Shown here one piece after another: positions 35,061 to 50,100 of a stretch of 64,000 bases of DNA. A program made the position numbers and the translations under genes. This stretch comes from Liolophura sinensis (taxonomy: Eukaryota; Mollusca; Polyplacophora; Chitonida; Chitonidae): contig NC_088300.1 of assembly GCF_032854445.1 (NCBI RefSeq), positions 35,879,608-35,943,607 of the forward strand. Reading direction: 5' to 3'. The notes beneath the pieces are model-generated. The model made no database searches, was not told the origin of the DNA, and saw nothing but the letters and a program-made list of their open reading frames with translations. Every line of letters begins with the position of its first letter. The first letter of the stretch is position 1.

Positions 35061-36229
35061 TAGGTCTTTTTTTACATAAAGGTATTATTTCAGATGTAGA
35101 GCAGGCGAGTAAGCAGTAAAGGGTGCAGCAACTGAATCTGAGCATAAGGAGATAGAGACTGTTCATATCTACCCGGTAAATCACTGACTTATACAATTGT
35201 CAAAGAACAATCAATAAAGTTGTTTTCATTTATAGTTGCCTAGTATAGTACATTTTATTTCAGTCATTTCTTCTAATTTACATATTCTTATTGTACACTT
35301 CAGTAAATAAAAACTTCATAACATACTGGAAGTTAAAGTTTAAATATTTAGCTCTAAGTGATATATTGGAATTATTTAGTTCATACATGTAGAACTTGTG
35401 TGATGATTGTGTATGCCCGAAAAGGTTTTTGTTCCTTTGTGATATACTCGGTAGTGGTTGTTCAATTATGTTGCAAAATTAGCTGTATTTTTTTTTACAG
35501 GACCCTGTACTCAAGAGCACAATTATCACAACTCCATTATTAATATTAAACAAAAAACTTTATTTTCTGCAGATTGTCATATGGTTTAGGTATAATGGTT
35601 AAACTAATAGTTTAATAGGCATATGTAATTTTCCGGTGTTAATCATAAGCTGTCATGTAGCACATTTTTGTTTTGTCATGGGTTTGTTACAACAACAACT
35701 TGTGGTATCTATGGTAAAGCTGGTGGGAAACACTTTACATTTTCTTATATAAACAAAGCGCAGGTCTCGTGAGACGAATGTGCTAAGCTTAAATTTCCTT
35801 GTTTGTGATTTCTTAATGTAAGAACTTAGGATATAGGACACAGTTATCACAGAAAAATATGTAAAAAATTCTGTATTTTTTTGAAAACCGAGAAGATGAA
35901 GTTCAGCAGCATTGGGGTTACGACACTAGACGGATAATTCACTCCGAGTAACCATGTTGAAAAAGCCCACGTCCTGTCAAAAAAACTATTATAGCTCTCG
36001 ATTGTCAGTGTTATCTCCATAGATAGATATCGATGCAATACATTGGATTCTGCTGTTAGTTTAAGTGTTAAAGTGATGCATTTTGAACACATTTATGAGC
36101 AGGGAACTGAAACGACAATGCCTACATGTAGCTTGTCAAGGTGAGCTGGCAAGACAACGGCGTAGGGGAGAGTCATGGCTTGAAGAAAAATATTGTGACT
36201 TGGCATTAGTTTTCTTTAGCAAAGTCAGA
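35061..36229. other. intergenic stretch, no gene seen
   Basis: No exon, repeat family or RNA gene recognised; 33606-34861 is equally empty. Confidence 0.35.
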
Positions 36230-36450
36230 CTTAACAATTTTTCAGTCATATGACGACGACGAGTCAAAAACCTAAGTGTTGCAGCCACTGCAGTATCATG
36301 CAGAAGACACCCGACAATGACACCCCACTCAGTGACATTAGACTGACACCAACAAGTACAATTTTTAATGTCTTTGGTATGACCTGACCCAGGTTTGATC
36401 CCGAGACTCCCGACTTTGAAGGGGAAGCTCTAACCATAAGACCATCACCA
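36230..36450 (-). mobile_element. SINE family 2 copy
   Basis: Reverse copy: the inverse of CATATGACTGAAAAATTGTT at the left, GTATGACCTGACCCAGGTTT and CTCTAACCATAAGACCATCA (tRNA-like head complement) at the right. Confidence 0.75.
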
Positions 36451-38172
36451 TAACCTTTGAAAGCTATGTCCATAAGCAAGGTAACAAAACCTCAAAAATA
36501 CGGGGTTTTCAGTTATGACATTACAACATGGTGATGTCCCTTTATGACCTGACATCGTCGCTTTACAGTGGGGTAAATCACTGCAGTTCAACATGGGGCA
36601 GCAGTTTAAAATAATAAAAATTATCATAGATTACCGTACCTGACTTACCTTGCAAATCCTCTAAAATAATTATTTCAAGTAATAACATTCAGAGATAATG
36701 GATAATATGAAATGGTACGAATATCTGCCCATGTTCACACTCATTTATTAGTGAGAGCGCCCAAATGTTTTCCAGACCTAGAATGGCTCTGATGGTTGTG
36801 GTGAGGGCTTCACACTAACTATACAAGGAGCTCATACCTTCAAGTTAGTCACACAAGGAGAACTGAATTAATAATCAATCATTTGTCATCAGCCTTTGAA
36901 AATTGCGGACATCACATCTAATGTATGGGTACATGAATCCGTTATAATTTCCTTAACAATCTAGCGATATTTTAAAACATAACCCAGCAAGTTTCTAGTT
37001 TTCACATGTGGATTTAATGAGTCATCTTTGTGGTCATTCTCAGCCACATTACCCAACGAGAAAATCAGATTGTCCGTAATCTCATTCAGCCAAGACACCA
37101 GGTCCACAAGTAGACATTCATTGGGGAAGTTTGGTAACATCTGGTGTCCCCAATATTTCATAAATATGCCTTTCTATTTGTGGGAGAGTATACCTATATA
37201 CTAAATTCATCATATATACAGGAACCTACATCTGATATTGGTTTTGGTCTCCCCAGGTCAGCTTTCAGGTTGAAAATAATCTAAAAGCTAAGCTGGGAAA
37301 ATGGCCAACTGATCTCTACGAGATAGTAGGAGCCATGTAGTATTAGGTGACAGTGGTAGAGAAACTGAACTCTGATCAAGGTAAGTTATACAAAGCTGCA
37401 TGACTAGAAATGATGATGGTGACATGACAGCGTCCATCTTGGATCACAGAGCACAGCAAACAGCCCCTCCAAACATCCTCTCACCAACACCATGGATTGG
37501 CCCAAGTTCGAAGGCAATACCTTCACTTGTTTTGAACATATTGTGTTCACATCATATGAATGTGAATTAAACGGAAATTATTACAGCTGCAAAATGGGTG
37601 ACAGACCGTCAGCGCAGCCTTTCCACTTTCATGGTTGTGGATTACGAAGTGAACTGATGTACATTTGGCAAGTTGGTCAGTTACTGACCCCATATATTCT
37701 CATGTGGTGTGCGCGCCTCACCATGCAAGCACAAACTCAAGTGACATAAAACTGAACAAGAAGCTAGATAGCAATGGAAATATTGGTCATGTGACGACAT
37801 TGTTCTTACGAACTACAAAAAGTGCTCTTACAGGGATACAGAATCGATTCTGACTGGCTAGTGTGAGAAGTAGGCAGGTCCAAGATCTGCCTGCCAAAGC
37901 TGAATTTTAGGTTTGACAGATTTATTCAAGCGTGACCAAGGCTGCAGGGTTTAACCCAGGAAACCCTATCTCCACTGTCAGCCTATCAGCATTGATTCTG
38001 TATCCCTTTAAACATGAGCCAGAAAAGAACAGGTGAGTTAAGTGAGCCCAAAAGACTGGTGTTTGCACAACTGTTGACACGAAATATTCATCATAAAAAT
38101 CATTACACCTCAAAGATGAAACCTTTGTGGCAATGGTTAAAATGGACGATTGACATCACGCATTGTAATGTT
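36451..38172. other. gene-free stretch with weak exon-like scrap
   Basis: No supported gene. A short plus-strand frame at 37258-37341 (KLGKWPTDLYEIVGAM then stop) follows a good TCTCCCCAG acceptor, but nothing upstream connects to it. AATAAA on the minus strand at 37926-37921 may be the PUS1 polyadenylation signal. Confidence 0.3.
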
Positions 38173-41100
38173 TCATGACACCCCGCGATTCTGATCTCTC
38201 TCAAGATTCGACTCAGATTCAGGGTCCTTGATTTCCTCGCAGTCTTTGCTTTCATCAGAGTTCTTCATTTCATCGCAGTCTTTGCTTTCATTAGAGTTCT
38301 TCATTTCATCACAGTCTATCTCCTCAGTTCCCTTCGAATTTTTGTCCGGATGACTTCCATTTTCATTAGATGCACTGATACAAGTATTTGCAGTTGATGT
38401 GTTATGACACTGTTTATTGTCACCTTTGGAATTCTCCAATGTTTCTGATGCCTCAGATCTGTCTGTGGTATGTTCCATTGTGGGCTCTGGGGGTGATTCT
38501 TCTGACTGAAACACAACCAACACTACCATGAGGCATGGAAACAGATTGTTATGGGCCTTTTATTTCACCTCACTGACGCTGACTACAGGGCCAGGTTATT
38601 CAAAACTGTTTCAAGACTTAATACCAGATTTAATTTTAAGCCCAGTCTTCAATTTTGCAACGAAAAATAATTGCTGCTGTTATACTTTGACTCTGAACAA
38701 ATGCATTAGCTGCCGAGATTGGCTAACTTTTAAATGTAACATATTGAAACCAGTATTAGCTAATACACTTCGGAACAACTGGGCCATGATGTCCACTGCT
38801 GTTCTCAAATGGTATACCACAGAGGTTAGACTTATGGCTGCAAGATAAACCACCCTTCTCCAAGAGTTAATTAATTTATTTATTTGATTAGTGTTTTATG
38901 CCGTACTCAAGAATATTTCACTTATACGATGACAGTTACATTATGGTGGGAGAAAACCAGGGAGAGGAAGCCAACATGAGCTGACTTGAACTCACAGCGA
39001 CCACATCGGTGAGATGCTTCTGGGTCATTACGCCATACTGGCATGCTAACCCTCTTGGCCATGGAGGCCCCTCTCCAAGAGTTAAAGCCATAGCTGAACT
39101 ACAGAGAGCTGGGTTATCTGGGGTCGATTTACTATGGTGAGACCAATGCTTAACCAAACAATGTAGTCAAATATAAATTCCTTACATTAAATTGCAATTT
39201 GTTTTTGTTTCCAAAACATTGCCCACAAAAGTCAGCAAATAGTTTCGGACTGAAGACCCTTGATCACTATACACGGAAGTGAACGAGAGAAGGCAAAAGT
39301 ACAGATGCGCATACTAATGGCCTCAATGATATGTGAATTTCAACATAATCTTATCTGTTTAACATTGGTCTGTGAAATTGAAAAAGAACATCAATCACTA
39401 TTTGGCATTAAAAAGAACTATGCCAGTAGGTCTTTTCAACATTTTGAAAGATATGCTTGGAACATTAGCATTACATCTTCATCCCTCAGTACAAAACCTC
39501 CCAGACTCTACCCACCTGTTTCTGTAGACTCTCGTTCAATCTTTCTACGTTTCTCATGGCTTTATACATGTCCGTGGTGCTTCCTGGTTCTCTCACATCA
39601 AAGCTGTGATTGGGAAGTGTCATTAACCAATGAAACATGCTGAGTCACAGTTAAGGCCCGGTAACGTTGGTATGGCATTTCATTGGTCAGTTCAGCTGTT
39701 AGCATATATTTAAAGAAATGGTACTACAGTTTTATACCTATCATTAAAAAAAGACAACAAATAATTTAAACCTTAGCTATTTCAAAAGGGTGGGGGGGGG
39801 GGTGTTGAGGGGGTAGGGGTGTTGAGAGGGGGAACAATCAGATGTATCAGATGTTCTGGTAACAGTACAAATCAACTTCAATCTGAAATTCTTTCAAAGC
39901 CCTGGGTTTTGCCCTGTTATAGGAACAGGAAACATTGTGTCACATCAGTCGTACCCAACACTCATATGGCTATCAGACAAAACAGTGTGCGTGTGACGTC
40001 AGCAAAAACAGATGCATTCTAGAGCTATAGAAATAACTCACTCCTGATTGGTTAACACTAGTAACATAGGGGAACTTCCGATTTTCTCAAGATGTGCGAT
40101 TTTGTTTACCCTGAACATCAATATCATGCAACATCAACAAATAAAAAGGTATGCTTCTTTAAAAAATATGTGGGATACTTTATTGATGTATATACATTTG
40201 ATCTAGTGATAAGTAAACTCCCAGGTTAAAAGATAGGAGGCCCACGTTAATGATAAGACGTCACAACTTTTAGGGGGAAATCCGTCATGCAACAAGGAGG
40301 CCCATATTAATGAGAAGACGTCAAAACTTTGAGGCGGAAATCCATCCTGCAACAAGGAGGCCCATGTTAATGAGAAGACGTCACAACTTTTAGGCGGAAA
40401 TCCGTCCTGCAACAAGGGGGCCCATGTTAATGAGAAGACGTCAAAACTTTGAGGGAGAAATCCGTCCTCCAACAAGGAGGCCCATGTTAATGAGAAGACG
40501 TCACAACTTTTAGGCGGAAATCCGTCCTGCAACAAGGAGGCCCATGTTAATGAGAAGACGTCACAACTTTTAGGCGGAAATCCGTCCTGCAACAAGGGGG
40601 CCCATGTTAATGATAAGACGTCAAAACTTTGAGGGGGGAAATCCGTCCTCCAACAAGGAGGCCCATGTTAATGATAAGAGGTCACAACTTTGACCGACCA
40701 ACCGACTGACTGACAGAAAGACCAACTTATAGAGCTGTTAAATCACACCTAAAACCAAAAGGATACGATCGTTCTTCTTTTTCTGTCTTGACAATGTTGC
40801 TATAAATATACTTCTCAGCAAACTCCTCAATTGTAGACTGAAACAAACAACAGACAATACATGTAGCAATAAAAGGTCATGCTCTATACATCGGTGAGAA
40901 ATTGTGCACTGATTGTTATATTACCACCAAACAGACTGATGACGTTAACACATACCAGTATTGAAAATTTTCCTCCTACATGTCTACAGTCATATCAATA
41001 AAACTGGGTGCGGACATGGCTCAACACTTAGTCTTTCAAGAACATGACAGCGATTCTAGTGCCTTACCTGAAACTCAGTCCACTCTATGGGATCATGCAT

Positions 41101-44100
41101 TCCATCTGACCCAAACTTCTTGTTGTAAGCATCGTAATGCAACTGGAAAGAAATAAACACATAAAACTTGTAATTACATGAATCTCATTGGCGACAGACC
41201 CTTTGATTACCTGTACTGTATTTCTGTTAAATTTTGAAACATTATACAATATTATGGATATTAACAAATACTGGAACTGACCATACAGAAAGAAACCACT
41301 GATCTGCTCCCATACACATATGCACACGGCTTACTAGAATCGCTATGTTCAGGGTTTCCAGCTGCTAAAGTTTTAACAGAAAAGTTAAGTTTGTCAACCA
41401 CAAACTCATCTCTTATTCGGGTTTTGATGAGATTATATTTTAGAGTGAAAACTCAAACCCATTAGCTAGCTCAAGAACAAATTTTGCTCTATGACATAGG
41501 ACACCAGAAGACACTAGAAAAGTTAACGGGGAAAAATATAAATTTTTCACTATCACAATCGAGGAATATCCTGCACTAAAAACCAATTTCTTTTCACTGC
41601 TGCAACATTTATTTTCAGGTGAATTGACAATCTTACCTGCTCTAACATCAGGCCCAACCCTGGGGCTTTTGGAATATCCACCTGTGAAAATGTAAAGTTT
41701 CAGTAAATCACGCTCTAACCTTTCAAACACACATGCACATGGACATTTGTGTATAAAAAAGTCATTTCACAAATGAGAACCACCCAAAATTTCATCTTTA
41801 TGGACAGTTACAACTTTATCCTTCCAAAGACCAGATAACTTATAACATAATTTCTGTTGTAATTTTACTGTGAAGTTGAAATACTGTCATCGCGTTGATT
41901 TATTTATTTGATTGGTGTTTTACACAGTAGTCAAGGGTATTTCATTTTTATAGTGGGAGCAATCTGGGCTAACCTATGATCATCTAGAGGTTGTCAAAGT
42001 TAAAGTGGATCTCCGGTAGACAACTATTTATTTACTTGATTGGGCTTTTTAATGCTGTCTGCACAATTGTTTCACTGAAACAATGTCAGTCAGGTGGAAG
42101 AATCTTGTTGAATGGAGTACATCAGGGGTTGGCAAATTTGAGATACCAGGCGCTGGCCAGCATAATGGAGCAACAAAAACACACAGAGCAAAATCCGATA
42201 ATCGTTGCATAAGACGTGTACTCATTGGTCAAAAATGCAGCCTCATTTATGTGTACTGTATTAAACTGGCATGATACTTTCTGCATGGATTCAAATCAAA
42301 GTACCAAAGTTGTAAGCAATATAAATGAGGTAAGTGAAACAAGTTTTCACTGATAACAGCATTTCAATCAACTGAGGCTGACAAAATCACTGTAAACGGC
42401 CACAGATTCAATGTACACACCTTTTCTTTTCCCCAAGCTTTCACCAGGAGTTCTTCCCCAGCAAATCCTCTCACTATGGCTATTGTCACACCTGCAAACA
42501 CACATGGGTACAGTCAGAGATTACCGGAAATCATGTAAAGTTTAGCTGAAAATTCCTGGCCATGGCCGATTTGAATTGCTGAAGGAGGGTGATCTGCCCC
42601 CAGCTGTGCAGTAATCCTCAGTGATGGTCTGGCTGCTGGCCCACGCCACATGGGGTAGATGGCAGGATGGGACTGTGTTTGGCACAGGTGTCTTGACTTG
42701 AGCAGAACTGACCACTGTTCTCTTGCAATGCATGAGTAACATGTTAACGACCCACAAAACGTCATTGCAAAGGCAGAAATGACCAATGTAAACTACTGCA
42801 AACCTTTCGCATGTTGCAAGGTGTTTAAGCATATTCTAAAGGCATTCGTCTGTGTAAACTGATAAAGTTACACTTTTTGTGAAGCTCTGAAATTGGCTAA
42901 CCCAACCATAAATTTTGTCCATGACTAAATTTCCCCTTTTTTTCTGATTCTGAGAGTTCTGTTGATTTTAGAAAGGTGCTTTGAGGTTTGCTCGGAACAT
43001 GGAAAAGTTTCAGCACCAAAAATAATATTTTGTGACATTTCTTGGCCTCTAAAAGTGCAATTTTGCAGACGAAATTTTAGGTCATTTAGGGTACTTTAGA
43101 CTTAATTTAGGGATTTAGGGAACGTTTTCTTAATTCATCTCAGTTCGAACAAACATATCATGTGTTGCATATAACAAAAATCCTTTTGTAAAAATTTCAT
43201 GTTCACTTTCATGTTCACAACTGCATAGAAATATATGCAGTTACACCTGTAAAAAGGCGTTTTTCTGGTTAATTTATTTGAAATGCTCCCTCTTACTCTA
43301 CCTTATATATTTATTTCATTGGCGAGCTGGATTTTTAAAAAGTAACCTTATTGTAATAAATACCATGTACAAGATCCTATAAAATCACTTAATCAGTGAA
43401 GCCTCATTTAATGTTACAAATGGACATAATTGTGTGTTTACACTTAATCTACTTACCTCTACTAAGTCCCTGTCAAAGAACAGTTCAGATGAATGGATAG
43501 TTAAACTGACAGATGGACAGAAACGATATCAGCTACCAAAACTATGCCCAAGCTTGTTTTCCTCACAACTTTGGTACAATTGCTGATAATGACATGTAAG
43601 TTAATGTATGAAGTAGAAGTAGAAGTAGAAGTACATGTTATGTAGGTTTACCTATCATTTTCCTGATGTGGTGCATCATAAAACTCTGTCCTTTGATCCT
43701 GATGATTGCAAACTCCACATTGTCTCGGACAAAGGGTTGGCCACACTGAAATTGTACCAAAAACAAACTACATGTATGTAAAATGTTATTTTTAATTAAT
43801 ATGTGTTCTTCAGAAAGCCAAATATCATCAGAAAAAAATGAAAACAAAATCAACACATGTATAATATTATACAGGTGTGACAAAATATGCTTGTCAAGAA
43901 ATTGCAAATTACAGAACATTTTATTATCTTCTAAAATACCCAAATAAATCAGGCCATCTATTAATAATTATAGTCAGTAGTGTCTTCGATAACCTTATTT
44001 TGTGCCTAAAATCATGAAAACCTAACATCTTGATCTACTGATTACATAGGAGCATTCCAATTTGAAGATCAGAAGTTAAGCAAATGTAGCCAGTGCATGT

Positions 44101-47100
44101 GCCCGGTCATGACAGGTGAGAAAAATCAAGCTACACTAATTCTTCCCCCTTTTAATATGAAAGAGCAACTTTCAGCGCAATTTATGCACATTTATAATTA
44201 GATTTAGGAGACAAATCTTTTAATAAATTTCAGGGCTTCATAAAAAGTATAAGTTAATCAGTCTACACAGATTAATGTCTTCAGAATATACTTGAATAAA
44301 CACTTTACACAAACATGCAAAAAAGTTGAAAAATTACTGTAAACAGAACCATGGAGAAGTCTATGAACACCAGAGTACACCAATGAGGGTCTATAGCAGG
44401 AAACCAACAAGCACATTCCAAGGAAACCACTGAGGTGTCTAGGGGAAACCACAGGGTTCCTTATAACTAATGAGTATAGCTTAGATGCTGTCCACGTAGC
44501 ATTACAGTAAGTCAAGTAAGTAGAACCAGGTATCAGTTCGTTCAACTATGTACAATCATGTATGAATTAGTACAACCAAGCATCAGTTAGTACAACCAAA
44601 CATCAGTTAGTACATCCAAGTATTCATCAGTACAACCAAGCATCAGTCAATACAACCAATATAAGTATCAGTTAGTACAACCAAGTACATGTAAAATTTT
44701 AAAGTATAACCAAGTAAAAGTTCATACATGTACTAACAAATATCAGTTACTGTAGTGGCAACCAAATGTCAGTTAGTATAACCAAGCATCAGACAGTACA
44801 ACTACATGTAAGAATCAGTATAAAAAATTCCAGTTTGTACAATCAAGTAGGTCATACTCCAACAAGTATGCCCAAATAACAGTAAGTAAAACCAACAGCT
44901 AGTACAACTCAATATCCACTAGTACAACTCAATATCCGCTAGTACAACTCAATATCAGCTAGTACAACTCAATATCAGCTAGTACAGTCTCTTACCTCCA
45001 AGCTAACCATGTAGCGCTTTGCACTTGGGTCATTAGGCTTTCTGGCAAGGAAAAAAAATTTTATTTACCAAAAATATTTCACTTATACAATGACAGCCAG
45101 TATTATGGTCTGAGGAAACCAAGCGGAGCTCCCAGGGGAAACCCAGGACCATTCACAGGTTTCTGTCAAGCCTTCACACATATGGCCAGAGAGGAAGCCA
45201 GCATGAGCTGGACTTGAACTCACAGTGACCACATTGGGGAAAGGCTCCTTGGTTTGATGATAACGTGTTATTGGGCAGATGTAGCATGGTATTTGCATGA
45301 AGATAGTCTTCATCAAAAGTCATGATTTCTAATACAACAATAAATGTTTTACTGAGCAGATTCTGTGATTCCACAGATTTTGCTACAATAACTGAGTTGT
45401 TAAAAGTCATCATGGACTAGTGCAGGGAAGTACTTGTTTCATACATACAAATATGTTTCAACAGCATTCTTATATGGGGTGTTAAATGCATCCTTAACTA
45501 TGAAAAGCTTATTGTAGGCATGTGCCTGTAGTTAAAGTTATCACATAATGAGGATTGGGTATCATTTATTCTACTCAGAGTGATTTTCACTTGTACAATG
45601 GCGGACAGGTTGTGGGTGGAGGAAACTGTCTGAAGTGCCCCGAGTAAACTTTTGACCTTTACCAGGTACCTGATAAACCTCCTGACATAGAGGCAAAGAA
45701 AACACTAACGTGAATTTACATGTCAGATGAAACAGCATTAAACACTGTCCACAAAAGCTGTTGGGTTTATTTTTTTAAAGATTAGTAACCCAATAAAATA
45801 CGTCCTGGAACTTAATTTTGATTCTATGATGACCATTTCTGACCATATTTGGAGCAGTTAGCACAAATTTTCCTGATATCATTTTCCAGTTAAGGTGGGT
45901 TCTCTGCATACTGTTGACATCATTATGCCCGATACTAAGGTTCTCCAGGTCAGTCAATGTCCAGCTGAGCAGCCACCAACAGTATTTTCATACGATGGCA
46001 GCACAGATTAAGGAGGGAATCGTGTAAGTCCACTGATGATTGCCAGTGGTCGATTATTCGGGTGGTCAATGTTTTGCGGTCATTACAGCACACTTGAAAC
46101 TTTCAGTGTATGTGGATTCTTTCAGTGTATTATACAGTGCCCTTTTAGGACTATAGTTAGACCTGTCTACTGAAAAATGACTTGACATCAATTTTTTGAC
46201 ACTTCACACACAATCTGCAAGATTTCATCGTTCTAAATGCACATACATGCGTAGATCTATGAATGAATTTGCTGAATGGACCTTGAAACGAAATATTCCA
46301 AGAAAAAAAGTAGATATGACATCAATGATGCGGTCACCACCACAGCATTTTACTTGGTTCGAAAAAACTCTAAAAAAGATAAATCAAACTGTTTTCCTGG
46401 AGAGTGTTTAATGGTCTTTCATCTAATATATACTTCATTTTAGTGTTTTCTTTGTCTTTACCCATATGTGATAAAAGGGCCTGATGGCTGTATTGAGTCA
46501 GCACTTTAACCGTTTGAGCCAGTAAGGTCACCGACCAATCTCCCCCTCCCCCCCCCCCCCCCGGATAATATTTTAATAATACTTACATGCCCGAAGTGTA
46601 GTTATGAAAGTTATGTGTTCCTTTGAAATTTTGTAGAACTCCATTTACACGATCAATAATACCATCTGAAACAGAGAAAACTATAATTATTAAATTACAT
46701 TAAATTGAAAAAAAAAAGGGATATTTCATATAAATGACCCTCAGCCATCAATATTCAATATCTTTAATTTGATGACAATTAATAACAGACATCTGATGAA
46801 CGAAAGGATATACACAATGAGTTTATCAATCAAATAAATGGAAACTGGCTGACAGGTTTGACTGCAAAGTTTAAATACACCTCCAACCATGCTCACGTGC
46901 CTGTGTATGTCATACAAACTGCGTGCAGAAAATTGGGATATATTGATGGTAATAATGACAAACTATAAACAGGAAGTATTGACTTATTTATTCACATTAG
47001 TATCATCATATTTTCAAGAAACATTAACATAAATTCAGCATAGTTTATGTTAATATTTTAGCATAAGAAAATAAAGGGTGTTGTAAAATATCTGAATAAA

Positions 47101-50100
47101 CTAAATATTGCAAAAATATAAGGTGAAAAATAAACTCATCAATTTTCTTCAGTACAGCTGGCTGATTTTAGGATAACTCAAAAATTGCTGGTATACAACC
47201 TGTTGATGTTGTTCTTCATTAATGTTGCAAATCACAATAAAACAGATACATGTAATAATATATAAGATGGTGACAATAACAGACACAGCAGACCATCACT
47301 GCGTGCGACTAGTTCTGCGAATAAAGGTGAGAATGACATGGTAACATGGGCAGACCTGTTTAAGAAATGGCTAGAGTAAATGGCAAACAAAATTGAGCCC
47401 ACTAGACTAGCCAATGATTGGTCGTCTACATCTGGATGTTGTATTGTGGCCAAACATATGCAAAGAAATGGTTTCTTGTTTGAACAGAAAACTGCGGCAT
47501 TATGTCTGTCTTCATCAACCTATCAAAAGGCTTGGGTGATACCTTTAAATTAATAGTTTTGTCTGGATAAAGTGACAAACTGGACTTTATATATATACAT
47601 ATATATATATATACACACACAAAATAGTTTCAAGATAAATGCTCTAAATATTGTGATCTTACAATGCAGGAAACATCACTTTTATTGAGGAAAAAGTTTA
47701 AATATTTAAATTTTTTGAAGTCATACACACCAGCAACTCTGTAGTCTTCATCAATGAACTACAACAAGCAAAAGAAGAAAAAATAATATACTATACATGT
47801 GGGTGAACAGTAAGGACAAAATTAATGTGAGAATGAGGTTCAATAGTACTAGATTAAACCTCTTCTTTGATCATACATGTAGAAAACACTCTTGATACCA
47901 GTTAGAATAATCATCAGCACATTGTACAGTTATGTATTTATTTATTTATTTGATTGGTGTTTTATGCCGTACTCAAGAATATTTCACTTATACAACGGCA
48001 GCCAGCATTATGGTGGGTTGAAACCGGGCACAGCCGTGGGAAACCCACGACCATCCGCAGGTTGCCGTCAGACCTTCCCACGAACGGCCGGAGAGGAAGG
48101 CAGCATGAGCTGGACTCAGAGCAACCGCATTGGTGAGAGACTCCTGGGTCATTACGCTGCGCTAGCGTGCTAACCAACTGAGCCACGGAGGCCCCATACA
48201 GTTATGTAAGGAGGAGACAAATATAGTGAAGTCGATGTTTGCCTACCTCCATAGGTATGTACTAAGTACAGTCCAGCTGAGCAAGGAACAAATTCCTCTG
48301 TGACAGAGGGAAAACTGAAATGGTACACTACAGGTATGCAAGGGGTAAGTTACTGACTAAACCTAAAATCATTATAAGGGCGGAAGTTCGAGAACAAACC
48401 TGGGAAATTAAATTTTTCTTATAACAATGGCCTCTCTTATACAGTACCTTTTCAACGGGAGCAAAGGCGTAAGTAGGTAACATGTAGATATAGGATCTTC
48501 CGCTGCAGTGGTTCTTGCTGTTAAATCCTTTTGTTGCACGTTTTATACCTGGTAAGTAAGACAAAGATACATCTGTTTCAATTTTTCTCCTTTAAACATA
48601 CTTTTTTAAATTTACAACTTAAACAAATTTATTTTGATCAAATCATGACTGACAGTATACTAGCATTATACATGACATCCTACCCAGTCAGTCACAATAC
48701 AGACAACAGACATGATGCCCCACCCAGTCACCATAAAGACAGCAGACATGGTGCCCCACCTGCCTGGTATTTATAATATACAAGCCTCAAATCACACCCA
48801 AAACCAGTCATAGTACAATGACATGACACAACACCAGTATAGACACCAGACACGATGGCCCACCTACCTATGATACCCTAACCACTCACAGTATACCCTT
48901 CGCCACAGACACATCAACTTCCTGCTTTCTTACCAATCACGCGTATCTGGTCAGGAAGATGTTCATTGATGGCTCCCACAATATTCTCTTGGTTCAGTGT
49001 CATCTTCAGGGAGACAAGCTGCCCAAGAGCAGACACACCTTTATCAGTCCTAGCCGCACGCTGGAAAGACATCTGCAGAAAAGATGACAGAATGTTTTAA
49101 GTTTCTTTGGTCACCTCACAGAGTTTGATTTACTTATTTATTTTTTATTTGACTGGTGTTTTACGCCGAACTCTCTAGGCCAGTATTATGGCACAAATTT
49201 TTCTTTCCTTAGTCTAAGCTGTATATATCACATACATGCACATCTAAGTTGTAGTAAGGAGCCTCTGTGGCTCAGTTGGTTAGGGCGCTAGTGCAGCTTA
49301 ATGACCCAGGAGCCTCTCACCAATGTGGTCGCTTCCTATCCGGCAGTACGTGGGGAAGCTCTGCAGCAACTTGCAGATGGTTGTGGGTCCACTCTCAAAA
49401 GCGAGAGGCTTAGTTACCATGTAATTACTCCATGACATCCATGACCTAAATACAGATCTGTCTTACTGTCAATTTCCAGCAGTAAAGTTTGTATGACTCA
49501 ATATCATACTCATGTATGTCAATGTCACAGTCTATCAGTAACGGATGCATGTCCTACAAAATGCCCCACTTATAACGTGGCAGGCAGATTTGTACCCTAA
49601 TAATAGCTTTTATCATCTTTTTGAGCTCTGTTACCTGTAAAGGTAGTCAGCTATCTGACAAGGAATAAACTGAAGTAAAATAGAAGCCTTGGTCAAAGTA
49701 GATTGATACCTGCTTAGTGTTTTCACAGTAGTAGGCTGTAGGTGGCTACCTGCTTAGTGTTTTCACAGTAGTAAGCTGTAGGTGGCTACCTGCTTAGTGT
49801 TTCTACAGTAGTAAGCTGTAGGTGGCTACCTGCTTGGTGTTTTTACAGTAGTAGACTGTAGGTGGCTACCTGCTTGGTGTTTTTTCAGTAGTAGGCTGTA
49901 GGTGGCTACCAGCTTGGTGTTTCTACAGTAGTAGGCAGTAGGTGGCTACCTGCTTGGTGTTTTTACAGTAGTAGGCTGTAGGTGGCTACCAGCTTGGTGT
50001 TTCTACAGTAGTAGGCTGTAGGTGGCTACCAGCTTGGTGTTTTTACAGTAGTAGGCTGTAGGTGGATACCTGCTTGGTATTTTTACAGTAGTAAGCCGTA

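Noticed and set aside
36961-37161. 66-residue minus-strand frame (WGHQMLPNFPNECLLVDLVS)
   Set aside because: Composition looks protein-like, but there is no recognisable domain, no splice context and no second copy.
37258-37341. Exon-like frame ending KWPTDLYEIVGAM
   Set aside because: Good acceptor but only 27 codons and no partner exon on the plus strand; not enough to call a gene.
40203-40595. 130-residue repeat protein frame on the minus strand
   Set aside because: It is a by-product of a 60-bp tandem unit being a multiple of three; no start context, signal or transcript evidence. Kept only as a repeat.
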